From Zelonia costaricensis (lineage: Eukaryota; Euglenozoa; Kinetoplastea; Trypanosomatida; Trypanosomatidae): a stretch of 60,892 nt of DNA. The notes beneath the pieces are model-generated. The model was not told the origin of the DNA. It worked only from the letters and a program-made list of their open reading frames with translations, and ran no database searches. The stretch lies in the NCBI GenBank assembly GCA_030849075.1, contig JASAOO010003434.1:1-60892 (forward strand), read 5' to 3'. Within the stretch, counting starts at the first letter, position 1; each line of letters opens with the position of its first letter. The position numbers and the translations under genes are program-made. Below, piece after piece: positions 39,848 to 49,435 of the stretch.

Positions 39848-42454
39848 CTAGTGGCGACCGAACATCTGCGCCAGCGACGACTTCCACTTGTTCTTCAGCC
39901 ACGCACGCAGCCGCATGTTCTCGGCGGCGCGGCCGATCACGAGACGGGCACTCGGGGCGGGGTGCTCCTTGAAGAACGCCTCGAACTCGTCCGCCGTCTC
40001 CGCGCCGGAGAGGGTGCGGCTCACGTGATTGACGATGCCCTGGATCTGAAACTGGCCGCGGCCCCACTGCCTGTCGATTTCTTCAAAGTTGTCCTTGAAG
40101 ACGTTCCACAAGTCCGCGCCCTTGAAGACCGGGTTGACCGAGAGGCCGTAGAAGATGCTTGGGCCGTACTGGCTGCGCACGTCCTCGTTCCGCATGCACT
40201 TCTTCATCACGTCGATGGCGAACTCGGTGGACGGGTTGTTCGACATGGCGAAGAGGAGGGCGCGGCACACCTCGTCATTGCCGTCCGACTCCTTCAGCTT
40301 CGCGAACAGCTGCGCGTGGCGCTCCGGCAGCGCGGCGGCGTCGCCCAGGATGACCCAGGCGGTGAGGCTGTAGTTCAGCGTCCCCATGTTGAAGGCCCCA
40401 CCCGCAAAGAAGCTCTCCGCCTCCTTCACGGCCCACTGCAGCACCGGGTGCGACGCCGGGGGCGCCGGCTCCCGCTTCATCAGCGTCGCGATCGCCGACT
40501 CGATGAAGAAGTTCCGCTGCATGGCGGCCGCGTCGTCGGCAGGGGTCGTCGCCAGGAGGGACTCCGCCGTCGGGATAAGGAAGCAGAAGAGCTGCTCGCG
40601 CAGCCCGCTCGCCAGCGCCGCGTCGTCGAAGGCGGCCAGTAGCGTGGACATGGTGGCCATGTACTCCCGCAGCACAAAAATGTCCTTCTCGCTCTGCGCC
40701 ACCGCCGTGGCGATCTTGGCGAGGCGGGGAATGTCGTCGTAGCCCATGTTGATGGCCGCCAGTGTGTCGGAGAATAGCGCGCGGCGGTCAGGGGCGCTGA
40801 GCTCGCCGTAGTGCGCCACCCACGCGTCGAATGTGGGGTTGTCGTAGTGGCAGCGGTAGAAGCCAGTGCGGTTCGGGTTGGCGTTGACGAACGCGCTGCC
40901 CGCCACGCCGGCCGGCAGCGCCACCTCGACGCCGCGGCTCTCGCGCAGCATGGAGGCGACGCGGCCGGATGCCGGGTCGAGGCCCTCGACCACGAGCGGC
41001 ACGCACCACGCCTGCTCAGACTTCTGCGTCGCCGTCACGAAACGGCACGCCTCCTGGGCCAGCACGATGGTGTTGTCATCCTTGCGGGCGACATGCACCA
41101 TTGGGTAGCCCATCTGGCTTGTGAAGCTGTTCAGCGCCTCCGTGATGGGCACCTGCGAAGCCTCCTCCAGGGCCTCCCACAGCTGCACCGTCTTGGTGTC
41201 CTTGTACTGGTACTTGTTGATGTAGTGCGCCACGGACGGGCCCCACTTCTCGCCCAGGAAGGCCTGCAGCATGAACACGAGCCCCATGCCCTTGTTGTAG
41301 CTGATAGAGTCAAAGATCTCCGTGATGGCGGCCGGGTCGCGGATCGGCACCTCGACGGGGTGGCTGTGCTCGTACATGTCATCAGTCAGCGCCCCCGCCA
41401 CGCCGAGCGACGCGGAGTCGAGCGCCTTCCACTGCGGCGCCATGGCGTTCGTGGCGTAGTAGCCGCACCACGAGGCAAAGCCCTCCTTGAGCCACAGGCC
41501 CTCCCACCAGTTGATCGCGACGAGGTTGCCAAACCAGTTGTGTGCCACCTCGTGGCACACCAGGTTCGACACGCGGCTCTTCATGTCGACGCTGGTGCGG
41601 GCGGGGTCGACGAGGATCGACTCCGTGCACGTGATGCAGCCCCAGTTCTCCATCCCGCCGAGCGGGTAGTCGGGAATGGCGACGACGTCGAGCTTGGGCA
41701 GCGGGTACTTGCACTGGAAGAACTTCTCAAAGTAGTTGAGGGCGAAGGCGGTCGTGTCCAGCGCAAACTGCGCGCGGCCAATCTTGCCCAGCGTCGTGAA
41801 CATCCGAATAGGAATGCCGTTGACCTCGGTGCTGATGTGCTCGAGCTCGCCGACGATGCAGGCGGTCAGGTAGGGCGGGCACTTGGGCACCATCTGGAAC
41901 GCGTGCACCACGCTGTCGTCCGTCACCGTCTTTGAGATCAGCGGCCCGTTCGACAGCACCGTGTAGTGCTCCTCCGACTTGGGCAGCGTCACGGTCAGCG
42001 TGAAGTCGGCGCGCTGCGCGGGCTCGTCCTGGCAAATGTAGAACAGCCGCGCCGAGACCGGCTCGAACTGGGTGGAGGCCATGCGGTGCTCCTTGCCCTC
42101 GTACGTCGCACGCACCTGGTAGAAACCCTCCAGTGACTTGTTAATGCCGTGCTTGAAGCTGAACTGCAGCGTTGGCTCCGCCGCCGCCAGGGTCGCTGCG
42201 TCGAGCTTCAGCACCAGCGTGTGGGCTGCCTCGTCGCGCTGCACCAGCGTAGCGCCGGTGATCGCCAGCACCTCGATGGATGGCGCCGCGTGCAGCTGGA
42301 TGGTGTCGCCATCGGGGTAGGCGGGGCAGCGCTGCAGGCGCAGCGTCTCCTCGGTCGCGTAGCTCCACGTGGAGATGTCAACGCTGACGCTGAGGTTGTA
42401 CGCCACGGGAACGTACGGGTTCTCCAGCCGCACGCTCTTCTGCGACGACGACAT
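39848..42454 (-). CDS. M1-family zinc aminopeptidase (puromycin-sensitive aminopeptidase type)
   Basis: 868 residues from the ATG at 42454. The product has the full M1 signature: exopeptidase motif GGMEN (266-270), zinc-binding HEVAH (301-305) with the third ligand E324 in WLKEGFA, and catalytic tyrosine Y386 in ISYNKG. An N-terminal beta-sandwich domain (about 1-210) precedes the thermolysin-like catalytic domain, and a long helical ERAP1/PSA-type C-terminal domain (about 540-860) follows. There is no signal peptide or membrane anchor, so it should be a soluble cytosolic enzyme. M1 enzymes of this type remove single N-terminal residues from peptides released by the proteasome or other proteases. 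All catalytic residues I can identify are intact. Confidence 0.95.
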   Translation of the reverse strand: MSSSQKSVRLENPYVPVAYNLSVSVDISTWSYATEETLRLQRCPAYPDGDTIQLHAAPSIEVLAITGATLVQRDEAAHTLVLKLDAATLAAAEPTLQFSFKHGINKSLEGFYQVRATYEGKEHRMASTQFEPVSARLFYICQDEPAQRADFTLTVTLPKSEEHYTVLSNGPLISKTVTDDSVVHAFQMVPKCPPYLTACIVGELEHISTEVNGIPIRMFTTLGKIGRAQFALDTTAFALNYFEKFFQCKYPLPKLDVVAIPDYPLGGMENWGCITCTESILVDPARTSVDMKSRVSNLVCHEVAHNWFGNLVAINWWEGLWLKEGFASWCGYYATNAMAPQWKALDSASLGVAGALTDDMYEHSHPVEVPIRDPAAITEIFDSISYNKGMGLVFMLQAFLGEKWGPSVAHYINKYQYKDTKTVQLWEALEEASQVPITEALNSFTSQMGYPMVHVARKDDNTIVLAQEACRFVTATQKSEQAWCVPLVVEGLDPASGRVASMLRESRGVEVALPAGVAGSAFVNANPNRTGFYRCHYDNPTFDAWVAHYGELSAPDRRALFSDTLAAINMGYDDIPRLAKIATAVAQSEKDIFVLREYMATMSTLLAAFDDAALASGLREQLFCFLIPTAESLLATTPADDAAAMQRNFFIESAIATLMKREPAPPASHPVLQWAVKEAESFFAGGAFNMGTLNYSLTAWVILGDAAALPERHAQLFAKLKESDGNDEVCRALLFAMSNNPSTEFAIDVMKKCMRNEDVRSQYGPSIFYGLSVNPVFKGADLWNVFKDNFEEIDRQWGRGQFQIQGIVNHVSRTLSGAETADEFEAFFKEHPAPSARLVIGRAAENMRLRAWLKNKWKSSLAQMFGRH

Positions 42455-43993
42455 CCTTCGTGGGCCAGGTCGGGTAAAAGGGGGGGGTGAAGGAAACGGG
42501 GAAAAGAGGGGTGGGATGAAAAGCAAAGCAAAGGGAAGGGCACAAGAACAGCGTGTGTGTGTGTGTGTATTCGAAAAGACACGATACGTGTGGTGCAGCT
42601 GGCAGGTACGGGATGGGGAGTGGGGTTGGTTGGTTGGGGGGGGGGGGGCTGTGCGGAGAAGAGACGCAACGAGAGAAGCAGGTGGTGTCTCCGAGTGGAA
42701 CCCTTTCTTTACTTGTTGTGTGGCTCTGTTTTTTTTTCTTTTTGGGGGGAGGGGGAGGGGGAGGGGAGATGCGAGAGATTTGAGTTGTTTAGGTGCTGTC
42801 GCTGAATGCAGCAAAAAGGGAGAGAGAGAGAGAAGGCGTGTCGGTAACAGAAGGCAAGTGAGGGAAGCGATGGCGAGTTGGATTCTGTTTGGGGTGGTTG
42901 GAGGTGGCGTGGAAGTGTGGGAAGAGGGGGAGAGGGGGGAGGGAGACAGGGCGTTGGTGGTGGTGGCCGTGGTGGGGAAGGATGTGAAGCGTCAAGACAG
43001 ACACCAACAGCAATAAGCGGTCAGGGGAGGCGGGCAGGCCAAGTGAAAAGGGGGAGGAAGCGCGCACGCCGGTGCCAAAGTCGAAAGGCGCGTAGGATGG
43101 AGGGCCATTGTGACTGGAGCTCAGCGCGCCGTGGAAGCAGAAGCGGTGGAGACGGGACATTACCGGGCGTGTTGCTCCAGCTAGTGCTCCGGTTACTGCC
43201 TTGCAGGGATTAACGTCATTGCGTTAGGTAAGCCCCCTGCGGCGCTCGCGTGCATGTGTCTGAGTGCGCGTACGTGAGGGGGGGACGCGGCCACGCAACG
43301 GCGACACACTCCAGCACACAAAACACGAACGCACTGAAGGACGCAAGAGAGGCGAGAAGAAGCGCGACGCCGTGGCGAGCACAGGCAGCGCCGTATCGCG
43401 CAAGCCGTCGATAAAATGTGAAGGTGGACGGCGCGGCGGTGGAGAGGAAGGGGGGGGGACTGAGAGGTGTGTGCGATGCGACTTCGTGGGCAGCAGGCGG
43501 GGCATCGCGACGCGCTAGCAGGTGTACCGCGCGCCGTGGCCTCCGCTCAGTCATGCCAGTCCCGCCCCGAGCTCCCTGAGGGTACATGCCCATCCCGCAC
43601 GTCGAGCCCTGCTCCCTTCAACCCCTCCCCCTCCCCCTCTCGCCTCCGCCGTCACATCGACCCACACACATACACACAAGCGCGCGTACGCAGAACACGT
43701 TCGCAAGAGGTAATGAGACGAGGACACTCTCAAGCACATACACGTGAGCGACGCACGCCGATCCTCACGCGCGCCTGCGCGCGAGCGCCGCTGCGCCGCG
43801 GTCACTTGAGGCAGGTAGGTACAATTGCCCTCGACAAGGAGCACCGGTGAGGAGTTAGAATCAAAGGAAGATTGATGCGTTCGCTGGAGAATGGAAAGTG
43901 GCGGAAGGGGGGAGGCACAGGAAGCTGTACAACAGGTGGCGCCGCCTCCTTTGCCCGTTGCGCATCGCGGACAGAGAAGTACACAACGACGCG
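42455..43993. other. Intergenic region between asparaginase and M1 peptidase genes
   Basis: 1.5 kb without a supported gene. The part nearest 42454 is pyrimidine-rich in the transcript sense (plus 42479-42540) and is presumably the M1 splice region. A usable AG is ambiguous, because the only one between tract and ATG lies one base before the start codon. G-rich DNA lies at 42637-42648 and 42744-42768, and CA tracts near 43663-43678. Confidence 0.5.
42744..42768 (+). other. G-quadruplex-capable tract
   Basis: Runs of four to six G separated by single A residues, preceded by a T-rich stretch. It lies on the template strand of the local transcript. Confidence 0.6.
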
Positions 43994-44944
43994 TTAGTCA
44001 CGGAAGATCGCCGTGTGGATCACCCCATCGCGGCCCATCCACGCGCGGTACATGCCGCTGCAGTTCAGCGGCATCGCCACGTTGCCGGCCGCGTCCACCG
44101 CGACGAGACCACCGCTCCCGCCAATCTCGCCCACCTCGGCGATGACCGTGGCGCTGGCCTGCTCGAGGGACTCACGGCAGAGGCGCATGCGGGCATCCAC
44201 CTCATGCGCGACGGCGTACCGGATGAAGTACTCCCCGTGGCCCGTGGCGGAGATGGCGCAGGTGCGGTTGTCGGCCCAGGTGCCGGCGCCGATCACCGGG
44301 CTGTCACCCACGCGACCGGGCATCTTGGCCGTCATGCCCCCCGTCGACGTGGCCGCCGCGAGGTTGCCGTGCGTGTCGAGTGCGACGGCGCCCACAGTGC
44401 CGTGCTTGCGGGCCTCGTCGCCGTCATCGGCGTTGCCGGCTGAGCGAAGCGCGAGCTCCTTCTCCAGCGCCGCCAGCCGCGTCTCTGTGTTGAAGTACGT
44501 CGGCTTCATCATCGTCAGGCCGCTCGCCTCGGTGAAGCGGCGCGCGCCGTCGCCGGCGAGCAGGACGTGCTCCGTCGTCTCCATCACCGCACGGGCAGCC
44601 AGCACGGGGTTGCGCGGCCCGCAGATGCCCGTGATGGCGCCGCACGACCGGTCCACCCCCGACATCACCGCTGCATCCATCTCGTGCGTGCGGTCGCTCG
44701 TGAAGACGGAGCCGCGGCCAGCGTTGAAGAGCGGGTTGTCCTCCAGCGACATCACCGTCGCGGTGACGGCGTCCATGGCGGTGCCGCCGCCCACAAGCAC
44801 GTCGCGGCCCGCCTCGAGCGCCGCCTGCAGGCCGGCGCGGTACGCCACCTCCTTCTCGGCCGTCATGTCCTCTCGCCGGATGGTGCCGGCTCCGGCGTGC
44901 AGGGCGATCACCGGAACGCGCGCAGCGGCCCCAGCAGACGCCAT
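43994..44944 (-). CDS. Isoaspartyl peptidase / plant-type L-asparaginase (Ntn hydrolase)
   Basis: 316 residues from the ATG at 44944. The family hallmarks are present: HAGAG near the N-terminus (16-20), GGGTAMDAV (52-60), NPLFNAGRGSVF (70-81), the autocleavage and nucleophile site HGTVGAVALD with T183, and TSTGGMTAKMPGRVGDSPVIGAGTWAD downstream, here cited by its key residues GRVGDSP. The precursor should cleave itself before T183 to form alpha and beta chains. Such enzymes release L-aspartate from isoaspartyl dipeptides and, less efficiently, hydrolyse L-asparagine, so the role is repair or recycling of damaged proteins. No targeting signal is seen. Length and motif set are complete. Confidence 0.95.
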   Translation of the reverse strand: MASAGAAARVPVIALHAGAGTIRREDMTAEKEVAYRAGLQAALEAGRDVLVGGGTAMDAVTATVMSLEDNPLFNAGRGSVFTSDRTHEMDAAVMSGVDRSCGAITGICGPRNPVLAARAVMETTEHVLLAGDGARRFTEASGLTMMKPTYFNTETRLAALEKELALRSAGNADDGDEARKHGTVGAVALDTHGNLAAATSTGGMTAKMPGRVGDSPVIGAGTWADNRTCAISATGHGEYFIRYAVAHEVDARMRLCRESLEQASATVIAEVGEIGGSGGLVAVDAAGNVAMPLNCSGMYRAWMGRDGVIHTAIFRD

Positions 44945-45652
44945 GGCGGAGTGAGGGGACGTGCGGGTTCTTCTTTTTTTGAGATTGTTTTGGCAGAGGA
45001 GATCGGTTTAAGCAAGGGAGCAAGAATTGCGTGAGCGGTAGAGGGCAGGCTTGCTTGGTTTTTGCAGGGAAGGAGTGGGTGAAGGGCGCGGAATGCTGGA
45101 GAGATGCCGCGTATACGACGCATGCGAAGATGTGCCGAGGCGTGCACGGCGCGTGTCACAAAAGAAGGAATAGACGCACAAGAAAGGGCGAGGCACGGGG
45201 GGGGCGGTGGGGGGCGGAGGCGGACGTGGAAGCGGTGCAGGGCCGGTCGAGCGAAGATGTCGCGAGGGGCCGGAAAGAGGAGGGGCACGGGGAGCCGTTG
45301 ACCAGACGCGGTGGAAGGAGCAGGCAGACTTCGCCTAGACCTCTGCAAGCGCTGGAGGTGGGGCATGCCGGTGGAAGACACGGCACATGGCCGTCAAGCA
45401 GAAGGGTGGGTGCACACTAGAGGCGACAGTATTCTCGCTTGTTCTCTCGTGAGCGCGAGATGAAATGCCGCAAGCGAAGACAGCGGGAGAGAGAGAAACG
45501 CAAAAAAAAAAAAACACGCGCAAGTGGTACAAGAGCCACGGCGCAGCAGGAACGAACGCCAAGAGCGACACGCACGCACACGAAGCGAGGAGGCGGACGC
45601 GTCTCACAACGCGCTGGTCACGGAGCGCCGACGACAATGCCGACGCCCGTGC
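44945..45652. other. Intergenic region between coiled-coil protein and asparaginase genes
   Basis: 0.7 kb with no supported gene. It contains a short C/T-poor leader with an A/T stretch near 44970-44990, a G run near 45196-45202 and an A run near 45503-45514. Confidence 0.5.
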
Positions 45653-47677
45653 CTACCCGTGCACGCCGTTGCGCTGCATCGAGGCGTCCGTCATCTCGAC
45701 CAGCTGCGTGGAGAGAACGCTGATCTGGCTCTGCAGGGCTTGCCGCGTGTGCTCGGCCTCTGCCCGCTCCGCGTTGATGAGGCGCTGCAGGTGGGCCACC
45801 GCGTCCAGCGCGGTCTGCGCGGCATCCTCCTTTTCCGCCATCTCAACGCAGAGGTAGTTCATCCGCGTGTAGTAGCTCGCCGCCGCTCGGTCCGCTGCCG
45901 CGAGGGCGGCAAGGAGCTCCTCGTACGCGTCCGCGCTGACACCCGCGCCACCTGCCGCCGCGGCCGCCGTACTGGCCCCGCGGCCGCCGTCGCTGGGCTG
46001 CACCGCGCAGTCCTGCGCGGCCGCGGTCCAACTACGCGATCCGGTGCGACTCATGCGACGGGAGGAGAAAGCGGCAGGTGGCACCGTGTCGGCGGCGGCG
46101 TCGGCGTCGCCGTATGTGGAGTCGCGGAGCTCGTTCGCCGAGGCCGCCATGGCCTCCAGGCACTTGCATACGTAGTGCAGCGCATCGCGCACCTCGCTCT
46201 TGTTGCACGCCTCGGCCATGTCGGCGAGGCCGAGGTTGAGCACCCGGATGGAGGCGTGCAGCGCCCGCACCGACACGCAGCCCTCCCACCAGAACTGTTG
46301 AAGAGTCAGCAGCGAGGTAGGGTCCACCGGCGCGCGGGCGTCGCCGTTGTTGTAGGCCGAGGGGGAGCGCTGCACGAGCATGCGCAGCGCCATCAGCGAC
46401 CCCTCGATGGAGGCCAGCGTTGACAGGCCGTGCTTCGTGACCTCTTCCACAAACTCACCACGCTCCACCGTCGTGCGCGTCTGGTTTCCGCCGGCGCCCG
46501 ACTGCGCTGCCGCGCCCGGTGGCGGAAGGCTGTGAATCGTGTACGGGTGCCCCTGCGGGAGGTACGCCACGCAGCTCTCCACCAGCAGGGGCAGCTGCGC
46601 GCGGAGGAGGCAGACCCACTCCAGCGTGAGTCGCACCACCTCGCCCTGTGCCTCCACAAGCGTCTCCGCCGACCCTGGTGCGGCGGTGGCGAGCAGGCTG
46701 TCGATCTGCTCCAACACGTACATCAGACGCTCCTTCTTCGCCTCATGTGCTTCTATAAGCACGCTCAGGCGGTCGCGCAAGCACTCGAGGTCGCTCACGG
46801 TGCCCCGCTCCCGCGACGGCAGCTGCTCGCGCAGGACGACCGCCAGCACCGACACACCGCGCAGCAGCGTCCGGACAGTGCCGGCGGCGCTCTGCACGGT
46901 CAGGGTCGCCTGCTCGCGAACCATGGCAGGGAGTGCGTCGCTGCCGGCGTTCGCGTGAAGTCCGCTGTGGGCCGGCCAGCGCAGCTCCACCGTGCTGCCC
47001 GCCGCGGACGGCGCGCGACCGCCAGGGGTCTGGTGCAGCAGCGCGGCAACGAAGAAGTGGCGGCAAAAGTCGGCCAGCGCCCGCTCGGTGAGATGGTCAG
47101 CGCGGAGGCGGTCGCACGCTGCAGTGGACGTCTCCAGCGCGCGCCGCAGCTCCTGTGCCTCTCGCTGCAGCCGCTCCACGTCGCTCCTCGCCTTCTCCGC
47201 GTCGCGCGTGCTCGCCCGTTGCGCGTCCTCGAGCTTGGTTTTGAAGGTGTACGTCTGGCGGTGCAGCTGCTCGTTCTCGCCAATGAGCCGCTCCACGTCG
47301 TCGGCGGACAACGCAAGGTGCGCGCTGGCAGCCCCGCCACGCCCACCGCGCCCGCCGCGTCCACCGGCGTCGCTGTTGCCCATGATGGAGGAGAGACCCT
47401 TGAGCATGTTCTGGCCAAACGCCGACCCGCTGCTCCGCTCCTGCTCAAGCTGCGCCTCGAGCGTCTTGACCTTGCGCTGCAGCACCCCGTTCTCGCGCTG
47501 CGCCTCGGCCAGCTGCTGCGTCGCACTTCCCAGCTCCTCCTGTAGCTGCGTCTGCTTGGCCTCGATCTCCTGCTTCTGCTTCGTCACCGTGACCACGGCC
47601 TTCTTGAGTAGCGAGATCTTCTTTTCAAAGTCGCCGTCCGACGCCATCAGCGCGGCCAGCTCCGCCTTGTTGGACAT
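45653..47677 (-). CDS. Coiled-coil protein resembling PPP1R21 (FERRY complex subunit 2)
   Basis: 674 residues from the ATG at 47677; the longer frame begins at GTG. The N-terminal 85 residues are a parallel coiled coil starting FEKKISLLKKAV, followed by QRENGVLQRKVKTLEAQLEQE. This resembles the KLRAQ-type N-terminus of human PPP1R21 (KLRAQVPVLKKAVVDEQ and so on). A Gly/Arg linker (about 105-120), a second coiled coil (about 125-185) and a mostly helical middle domain (about 190-540) follow. The C-terminal coiled coil begins near SYYTRMNYLCVEMAEKE and runs to about 665. PPP1R21 is part of the Rab5 effector FERRY complex that links mRNA to early endosomes. The assignment rests on domain order and short motif similarity, so a generic coiled-coil protein remains possible. 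Confidence 0.55.
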   Translation of the reverse strand: MSNKAELAALMASDGDFEKKISLLKKAVVTVTKQKQEIEAKQTQLQEELGSATQQLAEAQRENGVLQRKVKTLEAQLEQERSSGSAFGQNMLKGLSSIMGNSDAGGRGGRGGRGGAASAHLALSADDVERLIGENEQLHRQTYTFKTKLEDAQRASTRDAEKARSDVERLQREAQELRRALETSTAACDRLRADHLTERALADFCRHFFVAALLHQTPGGRAPSAAGSTVELRWPAHSGLHANAGSDALPAMVREQATLTVQSAAGTVRTLLRGVSVLAVVLREQLPSRERGTVSDLECLRDRLSVLIEAHEAKKERLMYVLEQIDSLLATAAPGSAETLVEAQGEVVRLTLEWVCLLRAQLPLLVESCVAYLPQGHPYTIHSLPPPGAAAQSGAGGNQTRTTVERGEFVEEVTKHGLSTLASIEGSLMALRMLVQRSPSAYNNGDARAPVDPTSLLTLQQFWWEGCVSVRALHASIRVLNLGLADMAEACNKSEVRDALHYVCKCLEAMAASANELRDSTYGDADAAADTVPPAAFSSRRMSRTGSRSWTAAAQDCAVQPSDGGRGASTAAAAAGGAGVSADAYEELLAALAAADRAAASYYTRMNYLCVEMAEKEDAAQTALDAVAHLQRLINAERAEAEHTRQALQSQISVLSTQLVEMTDASMQRNGVHG

Positions 47678-48481
47678 GGCGCGCCACGACGAGCCACGCT
47701 CGTTGGTTTCCACAGGATTCGAAGTGCTTGCTTCTTGTCCTGTTATTTGCTGTTGCAGGTCGCACTCTGTCCTCAGCCCGCAGAGATGTGACGCCCTTCT
47801 CTCAACCGCTACGAGGCGGGGCTGTGGGGCGGAGGAGCCGGGGTAGGGAGGGGGGAGGCGACGGCCTTAAGGCGGTGCGAGTGGGTGGAGAACGGGAGGG
47901 GAGTGAGAGAGCGATGTGCAACGCCGATGCGGCGGAGCGACAAAGCAAAAAAACTAAAAGGAGTTGGAGAGGACCCAGAAAGGGAAGGTCCAGTCGATAA
48001 TGGAGTACTGGGCGAACGACACACACACACACGATGGTGGTGCGCGGCTGTGCGGGGTAGCCGAGAGGGAGCGGTCGAGACACACCCGCGGCTTCATCAG
48101 CAGGAACGCGTAGAAAGAAGGGGCAAGGGGGGGAATGGGATTGGAAAGAAGGATGAAGGCGGAGGAGGGGGGGTCTGCCGTGCAGACGAGGAGCGTCTGT
48201 GCTGGAGCGCAGACACGCACAAGAAAACAGGCATGCAAGGCGGCCTCGGGCATCGCCTATTGGCCTGGTGACGCAACCCCAATGCATGTTCCCGCTCCGT
48301 CGCGATAGATTGCCTTTTTCTCTTTTTTCTTAATTCCTGCGTTCTGGAGGCTCCACACGCGGCTGCACAACGCCTGCCGCGACGGAGGGGCCAGTCGAAC
48401 ACAGCAGCCATGAGGCATCTTGGGCTGTGGTGGCATTCGCCCCTGCCGACGTCTTTCTTTTCAAACGGCTTTCGCGCCCCG
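47678..48481. other. Intergenic region between Sld5-like and coiled-coil genes
   Basis: 0.8 kb, no supported gene. The first 120 bases upstream of the coiled-coil ATG have no clear polypyrimidine tract; the plus strand becomes purine-rich from about 47815 to 48200. Confidence 0.5.
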
Positions 48482-49435
48482 CTAGACAAGCCGGACCTGA
48501 CCCGACATGACGTGTGGACGGAAGTTGCGGTAGGGGGTGAGAAAGAGCTCGCCCGCGTTGATCGCCCGGGACGCGTCCTGGCCACCCTCGCCGAGATTCA
48601 CCACGCCGAGGTCCTCCAGCGCCACCCCGAACACGTACGCGCCGAGCTCGGGCTCTGGCAGCACTTCGAGCCCCTCCGCCTCGCTGGGGAAGGGCACGAG
48701 GTGCTGCAGCGCAGCGGGGGCCGCGTGCAGGCCCGACTCCACCACGGCCGCGTGCGCGCTGCGTGCGAGTCGGTCCGCCACCCATTGCTCCTTCGCTGAA
48801 AGGTGGCGCCGCTGCGGCACCCGCACCTCGGGCAGCGCCGTGGACGGCGTCGAGGGTGCTTGCGAAGCGTTGTCCGTGCCCGGCGCCGCCTCAGCCGCCA
48901 GCTGCCCTTCGTAGTAGATGGACATGGCGAGCTGGTCGATCTTGCGCATGCGGCAGCGCAGCAGCTCGCAGAGGAAAAATTGCACGCGCTGCAGCTCCAG
49001 TCCGATGATGTCTGACCGGCGGAACGGCAGGAGAGAGCGTGTCGCGCTCTCCTGCATCTCGCTCGACACGAGCGTCTCCAGCCGCTGCTGCGTGCGCTGG
49101 ATGAGGTCGACAACGGCGTTGACGGTGGACTCGGGGTAGGGGAGCACCTCCGGGCTGAAGCGCTCGTTCGCTGTGGCCTCGATGAGCAGCTGAATTGCCG
49201 CAGCCGACGCGCTCTGCGTCGATGCGATGCCTCCCACTCCTCCCCCCGCCGTCGAAGCTGTGCCAGACGCGAAGGAGAAGCCGTCGAGGCCGAGCGAGGT
49301 GGCGGTGTGCCCCAGCGACGGGCTCGCCGAGGCACCGCCGTCGCTCGCTTGGGACAGCGGCTGCAGCGGGCCATCGCCGGTGAGCAGCGCCGACTCCTCC
49401 GGGGCCGTGTCGTGGAGGTTCTCCTCGAAGAACAT
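48482..49435 (-). CDS. SLD5: GINS complex subunit Sld5-like
   Basis: 317 residues from the ATG at 49435; the longer frame starts at TTG. After a Ser/Gly-rich N-terminal extension (about 1-80), the GINS A-domain follows: VVDLIQRTQQRLETL (108-122), then DIIGLELQRVQFFLCELLRCRMRKID (142-167), cited here by its LLRCRMRKID core typical of Sld5. LSAKEQ (212-217) begins the next helix, and PEPELGAYVF (260-269) starts the small C-terminal B-domain, which ends in a GQVRLV strand at the last residue. This A-then-B order and the C-terminal strand fit Sld5 rather than Psf2 or Psf3. Sld5 anchors the GINS tetramer in the CMG (Cdc45-MCM-GINS) replicative helicase. The long low-complexity N-terminus and the insert at 182-210 are lineage extras. 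Confidence 0.85.
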   Translation of the reverse strand: MFFEENLHDTAPEESALLTGDGPLQPLSQASDGGASASPSLGHTATSLGLDGFSFASGTASTAGGGVGGIASTQSASAAAIQLLIEATANERFSPEVLPYPESTVNAVVDLIQRTQQRLETLVSSEMQESATRSLLPFRRSDIIGLELQRVQFFLCELLRCRMRKIDQLAMSIYYEGQLAAEAAPGTDNASQAPSTPSTALPEVRVPQRRHLSAKEQWVADRLARSAHAAVVESGLHAAPAALQHLVPFPSEAEGLEVLPEPELGAYVFGVALEDLGVVNLGEGGQDASRAINAGELFLTPYRNFRPHVMSGQVRLV

